From: an uncultured Bacteroidales bacterium
GTDB taxonomy: Bacteria; Bacteroidota; Bacteroidia; Bacteroidales; UBA4417
Length of the DNA: 36,590 bases
NCBI GenBank assembly: GCA_903879715.1
Contig: CAIRMR010000207.1
Location: 1-36,590, forward strand
Direction of reading: 5' to 3'
Below, piece by piece: positions 1 through 8,283 of this stretch. The translations under genes and the position numbers were made by a program. The notes beneath the pieces are model-generated. The model worked only from the letters and a program-made list of their open reading frames with translations, ran no database searches and had not been told where the DNA came from. How positions within the stretch are numbered: the stretch's first letter is position 1; every line of letters begins with the position of its first letter.

Positions 1-1
1 A

Positions 2-220
2 GACAAATTGATTGAACTTGCCAAATCAGTTAAAGAACTGGTAGATACTCAGGCTAAATTCCCAGACTGGGATAAGCGAGACGATATAAAGTCTGCTTTA
101 AAAGTTGGGTTAATTTTACTTTTAGATGAATTTGGCTATCCCCCTGTAGAAAGAGACGAAGTATATATCGAAATTTTTGAACAGGCAGAGAATTTTAAGA
201 AGAATAAATTGATTGCTTAA
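2..220 (+). CDS. hsdR: Type I restriction enzyme R subunit, C-terminal fragment (cut by window edge)
   Basis: The frame is open from the first bases of the window, so this is the last ~72 codons of a gene that begins to the left; the TTG at 8 is not a credible start. The visible part has the pattern of the extreme C-terminus of HsdR: an acidic helical stretch with a DWDKRDDIK motif, then a helix leading to GYPPVERDE and a final FEQAE helix, comparable to the GYPP...VLEQAE ending of the family. HsdR is the ATP-dependent translocase/nuclease subunit of type I restriction-modification and works with HsdM and HsdS, which would lie outside the window. Only the C-terminal helical domain is seen, so motor and nuclease activity cannot be judged. 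Confidence 0.7.
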   Translation, partial: DKLIELAKSVKELVDTQAKFPDWDKRDDIKSALKVGLILLLDEFGYPPVERDEVYIEIFEQAENFKKNKLIA

Positions 221-282
221 ACTCAAATACATCAGTCTCTGTATTGATAATTAATTTCTGCCGAAATAAGGAATAATATGAG

Positions 283-1353
283 TTAAAAATTCCGCCACCC
301 CTCTTCAGTAAATATCTCCACTCTTGACCAACCATGATACCCAGAGTTAATGACTTCTTTCAACATGGATGGCTTTTCTTTTGCAGCTGGGTAATTTTCC
401 AATATTGATTTTGGGCTCCCCTTAACCGTAACCAGACAGATTTCAGCGAAATCAGAAAGCTTATAATCAGTATCCCGGTTCCAAACCAAACAGGAAGAGT
501 AGCGGAAACCCCAGTGTTTGCATATCTCTAATCCAATTTCCAGCTGATCGGGCTTAACCCAGGTAAACAGGACACAGTCAGGTTCGCATATTTCTGCGAT
601 GGTTGTTTCAAGCATGATCATATGCACCCATTTTGTCAGATCAAGTAAAAGGATCTGGAATTTTCCGCTAGGTAAATGTATTTTATCCGTTACTCCTTCT
701 TTGGCCATTGCTCGTATAACACCACTCACTTTTGTAGGATCACCATCAGTCCTATCATAAACCTCTTTTATAATGTCGTCGGATTTCGATGCCAATTTTG
801 AAGCCGCGTCAATATTTTCATTAAGTGTGGCATTGAAGAATTTAACGAATGTATCATCATAAGTAGAATCCATTTTTTCAACCACTTTTAGTGCTTTATC
901 CAAAGACCGACCCGACATACCTATTTTTTCTCCAACTATATCACGTGCTTTTCCAGGATCGTAAGATTCACCACCCTGTGGAAATGATTCCATAGGTGCC
1001 TCTGCATGAATCATTCTTTGGTATGCTTTCTTTTTCTCAATCTCCATATAGATTGCAGCTTCTCTGGTTTTTTGTACTGTTGTTTTCTCTCTATAGCAGT
1101 TCTCACCGACAAATAATTCAAGTTGCTTAATGTAATCATCCGGTGCATACTCGAAATCTACTTCCTGTATTTCAAGTGATTTACAGGCTTCAACTCGGCG
1201 GTGCCCGGAAATAATTGTATTGTTCCGGGTGATCAAGATTGGTTTGATCCAACCTGTTTTTTGAATACTTTCGATCAAATCTGTACAATCTGTATAACCA
1301 TATATTCTGGAATTAAGCGGGTGAGGATTAAGTTTGTTGATTTCAATTTTCAT
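283..1353 (-). CDS. ParB-like N-terminal domain fused to degenerate MT-A70-like methyltransferase domain
   Basis: I place the start at the ATG at 1353, 10 nt after the stop of the upstream ribbon-helix-helix gene; an upstream in-frame ATG at 1401 would force a 38-nt overlap. The product is 356 residues. The N-terminus is a ParB/sulfiredoxin-fold domain (INKLNPHPLNSR, then ISGHRR at residues 48-53, the ParB box that binds nucleotide). A helical middle follows. The last ~110 residues align with MT-A70 adenine methyltransferases: LFTWV, a WGF.Y..CLVWN block, E..LV..KG, an EKPS..L block and a final EIF..EGW. At the catalytic position (residues 238-242) the family's DPPW is replaced by DLTKW, so methylation is doubtful and a DNA-binding or regulatory role is more likely. 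ParB-methyltransferase fusions are typical of phages and integrative elements. The MT-A70 relationship is my alignment by eye. Confidence 0.78.
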   Translation of the reverse strand: MKIEINKLNPHPLNSRIYGYTDCTDLIESIQKTGWIKPILITRNNTIISGHRRVEACKSLEIQEVDFEYAPDDYIKQLELFVGENCYREKTTVQKTREAAIYMEIEKKKAYQRMIHAEAPMESFPQGGESYDPGKARDIVGEKIGMSGRSLDKALKVVEKMDSTYDDTFVKFFNATLNENIDAASKLASKSDDIIKEVYDRTDGDPTKVSGVIRAMAKEGVTDKIHLPSGKFQILLLDLTKWVHMIMLETTIAEICEPDCVLFTWVKPDQLEIGLEICKHWGFRYSSCLVWNRDTDYKLSDFAEICLVTVKGSPKSILENYPAAKEKPSMLKEVINSGYHGWSRVEIFTEEGWRNF

Positions 1354-1363
1354 TCCATAGTTG

Positions 1364-1555
1364 TTATTTTTTAACCTTAGGGTCGCATTTCTTCTCTTCA
1401 TCCTGCAAGTATATCCGTAAGCTTCGACGAATGACAGCAGAGAGTTTCATGTCGTTTTCTTCGGCGTGGTTGTAAAGCTTTTCCGTCAAATCATTATCCA
1501 GCATTACCAGGAATTTATGATACAGCTTTTCATCAGTATTATCCATTTTTACCAT
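1364..1555 (-). CDS. Ribbon-helix-helix (CopG/Arc-type) DNA-binding protein
   Basis: A 63-residue protein with the layout of a short ribbon-helix-helix regulator: a beta strand (KFLVMLDNDLTEKL), helix A (YNHAEENDM), then KLSAVIRRSLRIYL as helix B, and a charged lysine-rich tail. Such proteins dimerise and bind operators through the paired N-terminal strands; they serve as plasmid partition/copy regulators, relaxosome accessories or antitoxins. The ParB-like gene starts 10 nt downstream, so the two are probably co-transcribed and may be functionally paired. An in-frame ATG at codon 4 (1546) is an alternative start. An AT-only motif (minus-strand AGTTTTATATATAA, 1570-1583) just upstream may be its promoter. 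Confidence 0.75.
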   Translation of the reverse strand: MVKMDNTDEKLYHKFLVMLDNDLTEKLYNHAEENDMKLSAVIRRSLRIYLQDEEKKCDPKVKK

Positions 1556-1569
1556 AATTGTTTATTCTT

Positions 1570-1583
1570 ATATATAAAACTAC
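1570..1583 (-). promoter_or_regulatory. Candidate promoter motif AGTTTTATATATAA
   Basis: Minus-strand AGTTTTATATATAA lies 14 nt before the ribbon-helix-helix ATG. A close relative (AGTTTATATATATA at 13181-13194) lies 20 nt before the caspase-like gene. The similarity suggests a shared promoter core with a very short leader, but the sequence is so AT-rich that chance is possible. Confidence 0.25.
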
Positions 1584-1679
1584 CCCAGTCCTAAAAAATA
1601 ATTCCTTTAATTTTTTTGTGCAAATGCGCATTCCGACATTTACAGAAAAAAAATAACTGCCTATAAAATTAGAATTGTC

Positions 1680-2015
1680 ATGGACAATAAGCCTAAACAA
1701 AAAAGAGAAATCAGATTGTTGCCGGTAGGTGAAAAGTGCAGAGATTTCACATTCGATGATCCGTTAGAAGAATTAAAACTGAGGTTTGTCAGACAGAAAC
1801 TCGAAGACATGCTGAATGATAATATGAGGCCTCTTCCAACCATGATCTGTGAGATGGAAGATCCGGAATTTTTGGAACTCATTCGGCCTTTTGTAATGTT
1901 TGCAAATATGCAGCCATTTACATACCGTGAAGTTACTCCAGCGACCAGAGAAGAATTAGAAAGAAAGAAAATAAAGAGCTATGGGCAACTGTATTGTCTT
2001 ATTTTTCCGAATTAA
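1680..2015 (+). CDS. Hypothetical protein, 111 aa
   Basis: Not recognised. A 111-residue soluble protein with a basic N-terminus (KPKQKREIR), a LEELKLRFVRQKLEDML helix, a proline/methionine-rich middle and a TPATREELERKK helix near the end. There is no signal peptide or membrane segment. It is divergent from the ribbon-helix-helix/ParB pair, with a 124-nt shared upstream region, and is one of the few plus-strand genes of this island. The ORF is intact, helices look amphipathic and the antisense frame is low in complexity, so I take it as real. Confidence 0.65.
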   Translation: MDNKPKQKREIRLLPVGEKCRDFTFDDPLEELKLRFVRQKLEDMLNDNMRPLPTMICEMEDPEFLELIRPFVMFANMQPFTYREVTPATREELERKKIKSYGQLYCLIFPN

Positions 2016-2262
2016 CAATAAATGATTTATTAAAAAGGGTTTCTATCCTGTTGAATATAGTAGACTATCAAAGAGAATCATGTTCCCTTTCATATAAGTA
2101 TTCTTTTAAATCTTGGATTGTCCAATTATAACCAGTCAGGTAGGAATAGCTTAGCAGTTGAACCATTCTATTAACTTAAACTTTGTTCGAGTTACTGCAA
2201 ATTATTAAACATGTCAGAATCCCAGTGATAATGGTTTTCTCATGTCCTTAAAAGTATTTAGC

Positions 2263-2646
2263 TTATAATAAGAGTAGATTATTTTTAGCATCAACTGGTA
2301 TGTCTTTAGGCCCATCCCAATCTTCTTCATCACAAAAAAGTGCATATGACAACTGATCAATGTTATTGAATTTTCCATTACTAAATTTGTCAATAAACAT
2401 TCTTTGCATTATGTAGACGATTTCACGATGTAATTCAACAAATGTTGCAAACTCCTTTTCTGTTGTATCAGCGTGATCACAAATTCTCCATCTATTGGGT
2501 TCTAAGTAAATACAGAATCTGTAAGCTAAATGTTCTATGACGGTCTTCTTGAATTTGGATAATTTACTGTCAGGTATATGCCCAACCTTCCATGTTGTAT
2601 AAAATTCAACATCGACAATGTGAAATAGGTGAAAATCTTCTTTCAT
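2263..2646 (-). CDS. Hypothetical protein, 127 aa
   Basis: Not recognised. A 127-residue soluble protein rich in aromatic and charged residues (FHLFHIVDVEFYTTWKVGH near the start, FATFVELHREIVYIMQRMF in the middle, and an acidic CDEEDWDGPKD stretch near the end). No signal peptide, membrane segment or catalytic motif was seen. It follows the SEC-C gene on the same strand after 46 nt, so they may be co-transcribed. The leader directly before the ATG reads AAATCTAAAAAAA, resembling the leaders of the genes starting at 9509 and 9925. Confidence 0.68.
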   Translation of the reverse strand: MKEDFHLFHIVDVEFYTTWKVGHIPDSKLSKFKKTVIEHLAYRFCIYLEPNRWRICDHADTTEKEFATFVELHREIVYIMQRMFIDKFSNGKFNNIDQLSYALFCDEEDWDGPKDIPVDAKNNLLLL

Positions 2647-2692
2647 TTTTTTTAGATTTAATGAGTTAATAAATTAATATTTAGATTATGTA

Positions 2693-3253
2693 TTATACTG
2701 TGGATTTACTTGCTTGCTCTGAATTATAAATTTCAATTTGTGATCCATATGTTCTTAATTCCATTGAAACAGGATCAGAATAGAGTTCATACGAAACAAT
2801 TAATTTAGGATCTCTGTAAAATGCTTTAGGTATACTGTATACAAATACATGATAGAATGGTGTATGAAGAACAAAATATCTAAGTTCAGCCTGAATTTTT
2901 ACTCCTTCTGACATATTTAACAGCTGATTTTTCTTATCTTCTATCCGTTGTTGATCTACTGGTTTTCCTTCTAAAGCAAAAACAACTTCCTTGAATTTTT
3001 CAGAACTCCAGTATTCAAGAACCATTTTTACAAAATCGAGATCCTTAAAATTTGGCCAGCCCTGTTTTGCATATTCCTTCGGTGTGAAGGATTTGAAATA
3101 TTTATATAGATGATGTGTATCTTTTTCTTTACTCTGTTTTACATCATCCGATATTTCATGATATAATTGGCCGGAAATTCTACCATGACATTTTTTAAAT
3201 TTAATGCCGCTGCCACAGCGACACAGTTCATTTCTTAATTGTTTTTTGTCCAT
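2693..3253 (-). CDS. SEC-C zinc-motif protein
   Basis: A 186-residue protein starting with a SEC-C metal-binding motif: CRCGSGIKFKKCHG, with C11, C13, C22 and H23 as the predicted zinc ligands. In SecA the same motif mediates SecB/ribosome contact; free-standing SEC-C proteins are common in mobile and defence islands with mostly unknown partners. The rest is a soluble alpha/beta region with no recognised fold, including a YFKSFTPKEYAKQGWPNF segment near residue 50 and a strand-rich end. Only the N-terminal motif can be named; the function of the remainder is unknown. Confidence 0.82.
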   Translation of the reverse strand: MDKKQLRNELCRCGSGIKFKKCHGRISGQLYHEISDDVKQSKEKDTHHLYKYFKSFTPKEYAKQGWPNFKDLDFVKMVLEYWSSEKFKEVVFALEGKPVDQQRIEDKKNQLLNMSEGVKIQAELRYFVLHTPFYHVFVYSIPKAFYRDPKLIVSYELYSDPVSMELRTYGSQIEIYNSEQASKSTV

Positions 3254-3401
3254 TTTAATTCTAATTGAAGTGAATAAATAAATTGTTTATAAGTCCTGGA
3301 GATCGATTCATAATCTCCATATTCATTATATACCAGGATTTGATATTTGTTTAAGTTTTCAATTATAAGAGTGAAAATTTAGCTACGGGAAAGTGTTATT
3401 T

Positions 3402-4190
3402 TTATTTAATAAGCTTCTGGATATCTGACAATAAACTGTGCTTCCATCTGATCATTGAATTATCCTTATATTTAGAATAAAGGTTATAAAGAAACTTTGG
3501 GTCTGTCATCCATCGCATAAGGTCATTACATTTTTCGATTGTTTCAGAATCTCCAAATCCATTAACTCTGGTTCGTGATAAAAGAAGGTTCGGTTTCCCG
3601 ATCCAAATTGTATCGGTGACATAATGACTTAGCTGATTTATCAGTTCATCTACATTCTTATCCAGCAGTGGTTCGCAAGAAACACTGGTTTGGTATCCCA
3701 TTTCGTAGGATAATTTCAAACACTCTAACCGTTCTTCGAATGAACTTGCATTTGGTTCCCAGAATTTTAGAACATTTGAATCACTTGATCCAATTGTAAA
3801 TCTGAATAATATTTCGGCTTTATTTTCAGAGAAGGTTTCACATATCTTCGTGATACATTCCAAGTTTGGTTTACTGACAATTAAAACGGAATTACCAGAC
3901 TTGAGGATATTACCCAACATAGTTATGCTTTCTGTCAGGTGTTCCGGGGTGATGTCATGAGTGCTTGGAAACATTACCGGCCCGCTAAATTTTGGAATCC
4001 TTTTGGTTAGTTCATTAGAACGAACAACCTCAGTAGACCAATTACCAGCAGTGTTACGTTTGTACCGAATGCCCATACTTTTTGCGTAACAGTATCTGCA
4101 ATTGTTTTTACAGCCGGCAATGAAGTTGATAGTTTTAACAGACCACTCGTAGGTCCCATAAATACTTTTTGTGTTGTCACATTTTTCCAT
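3402..4190 (-). CDS. Radical SAM protein (SPL/DUF5131-like)
   Basis: A 262-residue protein with the CxxxCxxC iron-sulfur motif of radical SAM enzymes (C27, C31, C34 in GCKNNCRYCYA). After it comes a TIM-barrel-like pattern: FSGPVMFPSTHDITPEH, VLIVSKPN, FRFTIGSS, TSVSCEPLLD, WIGKPN. The CRYCYA form and the SCEPLL segment resemble the spore-photoproduct-lyase-like and phage Gp37/Gp68 (DUF5131) groups found on mobile elements. Substrate is unknown; nucleic-acid modification or repair is possible by family analogy. It has its own 226-nt upstream region. Near-complete core, no frameshift. Confidence 0.83.
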   Translation of the reverse strand: MEKCDNTKSIYGTYEWSVKTINFIAGCKNNCRYCYAKSMGIRYKRNTAGNWSTEVVRSNELTKRIPKFSGPVMFPSTHDITPEHLTESITMLGNILKSGNSVLIVSKPNLECITKICETFSENKAEILFRFTIGSSDSNVLKFWEPNASSFEERLECLKLSYEMGYQTSVSCEPLLDKNVDELINQLSHYVTDTIWIGKPNLLLSRTRVNGFGDSETIEKCNDLMRWMTDPKFLYNLYSKYKDNSMIRWKHSLLSDIQKLIK

Positions 4191-4336
4191 AGTGAAATAA
4201 TTTAATTGTTATTGATTAATATGTTTTCTTATTATATCAAACCTTTTACAGAAAGTTTTCACAAAATGAGCTATTTTAAAAAAAAATTCAATTTCAGGTT
4301 ACTATTTCCGGCTGAACAAATCTCTTTGCAGTGCCT

Positions 4337-4392
4337 TGTGACCCAAAGATATTAACCCTGATGTTTCCGACAGAGGGTGTATTTTGGTGACA
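4337..4392. other. Imperfect inverted repeat between the primase-like and radical SAM genes
   Basis: Arms 4337-4359 and 4373-4392 can pair with small bulges (ACCCT with AGGGT next to the loop, then ATA with TAT, CAAA with TTTG, ACC with GGT) around a 13-nt loop. No T run follows on either strand, so it is not a typical terminator. It could be an mRNA stabiliser or an operator for the radical SAM gene downstream on the minus strand. Confidence 0.3.
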
Positions 4393-4416
4393 TATATATC
4401 TTCTTCTTAAGATTAG

Positions 4417-5604
4417 TTATTTAATACTATAAAGTATTTCTTTCCAATAATTCTTTACCATCCTTATTTTAACTGAGGAGTTTTCTGAAAGTAGTTTTTG
4501 TGTTACTCTTGGATACTGTATGGACAAATGTTTATAAATTTCTATCAATCTATTCAATGTTTCTTTTCTACGTAGTTTGCCTGTTTCTTTGCCGATAATA
4601 CTTTTCTTTTGTTCCAGGGTTAACTGTTTATCTGGGTTTAACCATATTTTCTTTTTCTTAGTTCTTATCATCAATTCTTGTTTCCTGTGTTTTTTGAATG
4701 ACCATTTCACTATTTTCCTTACATCATCCTTGGATAATTCAGGCTTACAGTGTTCGTAGTTGACTTTAAGTAATATCATCTCTAACTTGTTACAAGAGAT
4801 ATCTGGATTATTGAATAGTATTGAACTTGTAAATGATGATAACCATGTATGGCGTGCACCTTCTTTTATGATTTGTGGGATATATGTGTTTCTATATTCC
4901 CTTCCTTCTTCTATAACGATATAATCCATATTGCAATAATCATCCAGTGTCGTCTGGTACTTTATCTTATCCAAATGGGTTATATTAGATTGATAATTCG
5001 GCAATGTTGTGGTTATAGGAAATAATTCATCTGAGATGCTGCATGACTTTTCCGGAATTATAAGAGATACAACATTGTGGTTTATATAAATATCAGGATC
5101 ATAGCTTATGACGCACTGTCTTGATATGTCTTTTGTATGAGGATCAATAGTTATATCTAACCCTAAGAAATAGTTGCTCAGGTATGACCATGAAGATTTA
5201 AAGTTATCTTTTTTCAACCCTGAAACTGAGACGAGTAATCCATATCCATTCCCGCTGAAAGATTTCCAAAAAGAATACACAAATTGCAAAGCATGCAGCT
5301 TTTTAACATCAATTTCATGGTCTATATCCAAATATATTAATCCAGTCAAATTTTCAATAGTGCCGACAGATCGTCGCTTTGTGAATGTACCATTCGGAGT
5401 AAAGGTTGGTGTCAGTGTTTTATTCTGTTCAAATATTGGATGACCCTTACCATAGATTCTTGATTCAATTATCTTGTCCTTGAAAGTACCAACTTTTATA
5501 TGGTTTAGTACAGTAGAAATCCCTGCAGTTGAAATTACTTGTGGGGTTTTGACGTTTGGAAAGATGTTTGTTAGACAATTTTCATCGAAATTCTCTTTAT
5601 TCAT
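4417..5604 (-). CDS. VirE_N (BT4734-like) / primase-C-terminal-like replication protein
   Basis: A 395-residue protein. The N-terminal half matches the BT4734/BF3469-like 'VirE N-terminal' family of Bacteroidota mobile elements: GLIYLDID at 88-95, SGNGYGLLVSV at 117-127, and a later D.SRQCVISYDPDIYIN block; this is a divergent archaeo-eukaryotic-primase-like core. Residues about 235-310 look like a primase C-terminal domain (GARHTWLSSFT, then CKPELSKDDVRKIVKWSF). The end is lysine-rich and helical, suggesting DNA binding. These proteins are usually replication initiators or primases of conjugative transposons and phage-like elements. It is the best evidence that the left part is mobile, though no integrase, relaxase or terminase is in view. 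Confidence 0.78.
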   Translation of the reverse strand: MNKENFDENCLTNIFPNVKTPQVISTAGISTVLNHIKVGTFKDKIIESRIYGKGHPIFEQNKTLTPTFTPNGTFTKRRSVGTIENLTGLIYLDIDHEIDVKKLHALQFVYSFWKSFSGNGYGLLVSVSGLKKDNFKSSWSYLSNYFLGLDITIDPHTKDISRQCVISYDPDIYINHNVVSLIIPEKSCSISDELFPITTTLPNYQSNITHLDKIKYQTTLDDYCNMDYIVIEEGREYRNTYIPQIIKEGARHTWLSSFTSSILFNNPDISCNKLEMILLKVNYEHCKPELSKDDVRKIVKWSFKKHRKQELMIRTKKKKIWLNPDKQLTLEQKKSIIGKETGKLRRKETLNRLIEIYKHLSIQYPRVTQKLLSENSSVKIRMVKNYWKEILYSIK

Positions 5605-5967
5605 AGTGTGTACAATATTTTTTAATGGCCGTAGTGATGGCTGTTTATATTACCATATAGTCCATATTTTCAAGAAAGTTTTTTAAAGACCATAATCCTT
5701 GACATTTTATTATCTATATATTAAGCCTGCAATATCCTGTTTTTCCTATTTGCGGTTGGGCAGGTATGATGGTCCCTATCAGAATAGTATTGGGGTTAAG
5801 ACTGAGTGATTGTTCAGGAGGACCCTTAAAAATGATTTATTTCATATCAGTTAATTTCTAAGCCGTGAACATACCGATATTAGATCTTGGGGTTTGCCCA
5901 TGAAAAATAATGAGAAGTTGGCGCAGGGACATACTATTGGTCTCATTAGATAATCACAGTTTTAATC
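5605..5967. other. Intergenic region with GGTCC/GGACC inverted arms
   Basis: No ORF of note. It is the upstream region of the primase-like gene and holds TGATGGTCC (5767-5775) and, 43 nt later, AGGACCC (5819-5825). The same pair with a 44-nt gap recurs at 8486-8545. A TATATA tract near 5715 could be a minus-strand promoter. Confidence 0.4.
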
Positions 5968-6318
5968 TTATAGTATCTCTTTCAATATTCTCGACCTTTC
6001 ATAATTGATGAAGATTTCATCTAAATCTTCGTGGTTTTTTATAACCCATTTATTAAAATCTTCTTTATTTTCATATTGGTTAAATTCTTCCATAATAAAG
6101 CTTTTCCATCTCTCGACTTTATGAAATCTTGACATCAGTGGTTCTATAGTTTCATTTCCTTTAAATTCATATAATATTTCTTGCGCAATTTCAAGATGAA
6201 TACCGATTAAAATATTGTGTGCACAATCGAGTTTCCCAACACTTCTTTTAATCCACCTGTCGAATTTTATATATTTTTTTACATATAACGATTGTAATTC
6301 ATTTTCATCCATAATCAT
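5968..6318 (-). CDS. Hypothetical protein, 116 aa
   Basis: Not recognised. A soluble, almost entirely helical protein of 116 residues with many charged and aromatic positions (YVKKYIKFDRWIKRSV, HKVERWKSFIMEEFNQY, FNKWVIKNHEDLDEIF). No cysteine motif, signal peptide or membrane segment. The start could be the first ATG (6318) or the third codon's ATG (6312). It stands alone on the minus strand with long untranslated stretches either side, which suggests its own promoter. Confidence 0.65.
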   Translation of the reverse strand: MIMDENELQSLYVKKYIKFDRWIKRSVGKLDCAHNILIGIHLEIAQEILYEFKGNETIEPLMSRFHKVERWKSFIMEEFNQYENKEDFNKWVIKNHEDLDEIFINYERSRILKEIL

Positions 6319-6699
6319 TGTTTTACTTTTGAGATTTAAAGAATTTCTATTCTGAAACTATCTCTGCAGGAATAGTATACTTATTATATCCAGTTAAATA
6401 AAGAAAGTTGTAATTGATTTATAGCAGAGCAGACTGCATTTGTATAAATAGTTCCAGTATAAACTAACATGGTTAAAGTAGCTAATATAAACCCGAGAAA
6501 TAATTCTTCATTAAGCGAAAAAGTATAGTCATGAAAATAAATTATACTTTTCGAAATTCAAGCCTGGGATACAGGTGCCTCAACCTAGATCAAAGTAAAC
6601 TGCTTATAATGAATATTCAAATATTGTATGCGGCAAAAAATAAAATACAGCTGAACATTTAAAACGAAACAGTCTAAAAAGTTGTTTCCATTGGAAAAG
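6319..6699. other. Intergenic region, no gene seen
   Basis: AT-rich, with stops in all frames. It lies upstream of the 116-aa gene (minus strand). I see no tRNA, clear repeat or convincing promoter. Confidence 0.4.
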
Positions 6700-6728
6700 A
6701 AAAAAGGAGCTTTTTTAGCTCCTTTTTT
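6700..6728. terminator. Strong bidirectional intrinsic terminator
   Basis: A perfect 12-bp stem: 6700-6711 pairs with 6717-6728 (core AGGAGCT / AGCTCCT) around a TTTTT loop, with A and T runs on the flanks, so it works on both strands. It sits 20 nt past the stop of the 53-aa minus-strand ORF and should end the transcript of the acidic-protein operon. Confidence 0.85.
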
Positions 6729-6748
6729 TGCATCCGAATAAACGGTAA

Positions 6749-6910
6749 CTAATCATACCAAATTACCAAGATTTCTTGCACACGTTTTATGTATGTTTCT
6801 AACTCGAACAATTCACCCTGTAATTTTTCAATTTGTTCTTTTTTCGTGTTGGCTCTTTTAGTGTAAGTTTCTAGCCGCTTCTTATTTATATCGTGAACAC
6901 TTTTCATCAT
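6749..6910 (-). CDS. Small coiled-coil ORF, 53 aa, translationally coupled
   Basis: A 53-codon ORF. Its ATGATG start overlaps the TGA stop of the upstream acidic-protein gene (6907-6909), the usual arrangement for translational coupling, and a strong terminator follows 20 nt after its stop. The product is a basic-then-amphipathic helix with KKEQIEKLQGELFELETYIK in the middle, a likely short coiled coil, ending LVIWYD. No family recognised. It could bind or chaperone its very acidic partner. The coupling and terminator support it as a real gene, though it is short. Confidence 0.55.
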   Translation of the reverse strand: MMKSVHDINKKRLETYTKRANTKKEQIEKLQGELFELETYIKRVQEILVIWYD

Positions 6911-8283
6911 TTTGAGGAATTTAGGTATTGATCTATTTTACTTGCAACAACTCCGCTTTTCCGATCTTCTAGATACTTGCTCCATGCATCAACATAATGT
7001 TCCTTCAAATCATCCCACTTGCAAAATTTAACATTCCTAAATGTGAGTTCAGGAAATTTGGTACAAATACTATTCAGTTTTCGTGTTATACTTGCAATTG
7101 ATTTTTCGAGTTTGGTCGCTATTTTTTGAATTTCGTATACATCGTTTCCAAGTCCATCTTTTTTATTACTTAAATCTAACAGCTCTAATAACTGTTCTTT
7201 AGTCCACCGATTAGATTTTACCTGCTCGACTATTTCGCCGAACTCAACCCAAACTTCATTTTCTATAGGCTGATTTTTCTCCGACATTGCATCTGGTTTA
7301 GGATCTCCAAGCATATTATTCAACGATCTAAACCTGAAATCATTAATTCTTTCCTCAGAACACAAATAATTCCTTACTCTTTCAATTTCAGTAGGTAGTT
7401 TATGTTTTCTGCTATTATATTCATACAAGTAAAGATATTTTTCTATTTCTTCATCAGTTGCGTTTGGAGATAAATTGCATAAAGCATCAAATTTCCGAAG
7501 GTTATACTCTTCTTTCATTTGCTTCTCCAGAGTTGACCTCGTTAGAACTATTTCATAATATTCATTATATTCATAGCAATTATCGAAGCCATCATCAGAG
7601 CCATGCATATCTATATAATCAATCTTATCAAATAGATTAGATAATTGACCATCATCATCATCGTAATTTAAGCCATTAAGAAACAGCCAATGTTCAAATC
7701 TTGAATTATGCCGATAGAATTCCTTTAGTCTTTCTTCTTCATCATCGAATCGATTTTCACCCTCACGATATATAAAATCATCATAAGCAAATACCTGAAA
7801 ATTTTCATATGGTTCTTCATTCTCTTCAGGTACACCAAAATAATTCCAATCTTCCTGCATCTCTTCTTTGTCAATTTCTTCATTAGTTTTACCATCGAAT
7901 TTTAAACATTCCCGGTAGTAAAACTCATCTTCAGGCTCGGTATAATTCATTCTATTGTCCAGAGATTGGTTTTCTACTTCCTGTGATATTTCAAGAAATA
8001 TTTCATCAGCTGTTAAATAATTCTTATCCCTTTCAACTTGCAGCCAGATTTCCTCTTCAGGATCAAATTCATCATTAGGATAATACTCATAATCAGGATC
8101 AATTTCATAATCAGGTTCAGTATAATTCATCTTTTCATCCAGATAATTAGGTTCTGGTTCATTAGATTCATCCAATTCATCTGTCATCCACCTGTCGTCT
8201 TTTGCTTTGTCACCAAAGTAAAACCAGTCCCTTTCCATTTCTTTTAATTTTTCATTCAATTCATAAATTTTTAATCGTGTCAT
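6907..8283 (-). CDS. Large, highly acidic protein with internal duplication and C-terminal HTH/SANT-like domain
   Basis: A 458-residue protein not matched to a family. The first ~250 residues are extremely rich in D, E, Y and N. They contain a mirrored duplication: EMERDWFYFG (15-24) then MNYTEP (52-57), followed by MNYTEP (112-117) then EMQEDWNYFG (141-150). Residues about 359-402 look like a compact three-helix DNA-binding unit (RWTKEQLLELLDL ... IATKLEKSIASITRKLNSI), similar in pattern to SANT/Myb-like or phage HTH domains. An acidic body with a DNA-binding end would fit a DNA mimic or a nucleoprotein scaffold, but that is speculation. A coupled 53-aa ORF follows. Confidence 0.75.
   Translation of the reverse strand: MTRLKIYELNEKLKEMERDWFYFGDKAKDDRWMTDELDESNEPEPNYLDEKMNYTEPDYEIDPDYEYYPNDEFDPEEEIWLQVERDKNYLTADEIFLEISQEVENQSLDNRMNYTEPEDEFYYRECLKFDGKTNEEIDKEEMQEDWNYFGVPEENEEPYENFQVFAYDDFIYREGENRFDDEEERLKEFYRHNSRFEHWLFLNGLNYDDDDGQLSNLFDKIDYIDMHGSDDGFDNCYEYNEYYEIVLTRSTLEKQMKEEYNLRKFDALCNLSPNATDEEIEKYLYLYEYNSRKHKLPTEIERVRNYLCSEERINDFRFRSLNNMLGDPKPDAMSEKNQPIENEVWVEFGEIVEQVKSNRWTKEQLLELLDLSNKKDGLGNDVYEIQKIATKLEKSIASITRKLNSICTKFPELTFRNVKFCKWDDLKEHYVDAWSKYLEDRKSGVVASKIDQYLNSSK

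Noticed and set aside
1354-1401. Upstream start for the ParB-like gene
   Set aside because: It overlaps the ribbon-helix-helix gene by 38 nt and adds 16 residues that do not belong to the ParB domain; the ATG at 1353 begins directly at the domain.
1661-1882. 73-aa minus-strand ORF
   Set aside because: Antisense to the 111-aa gene, serine/leucine-rich with no structure; typical shadow frame.
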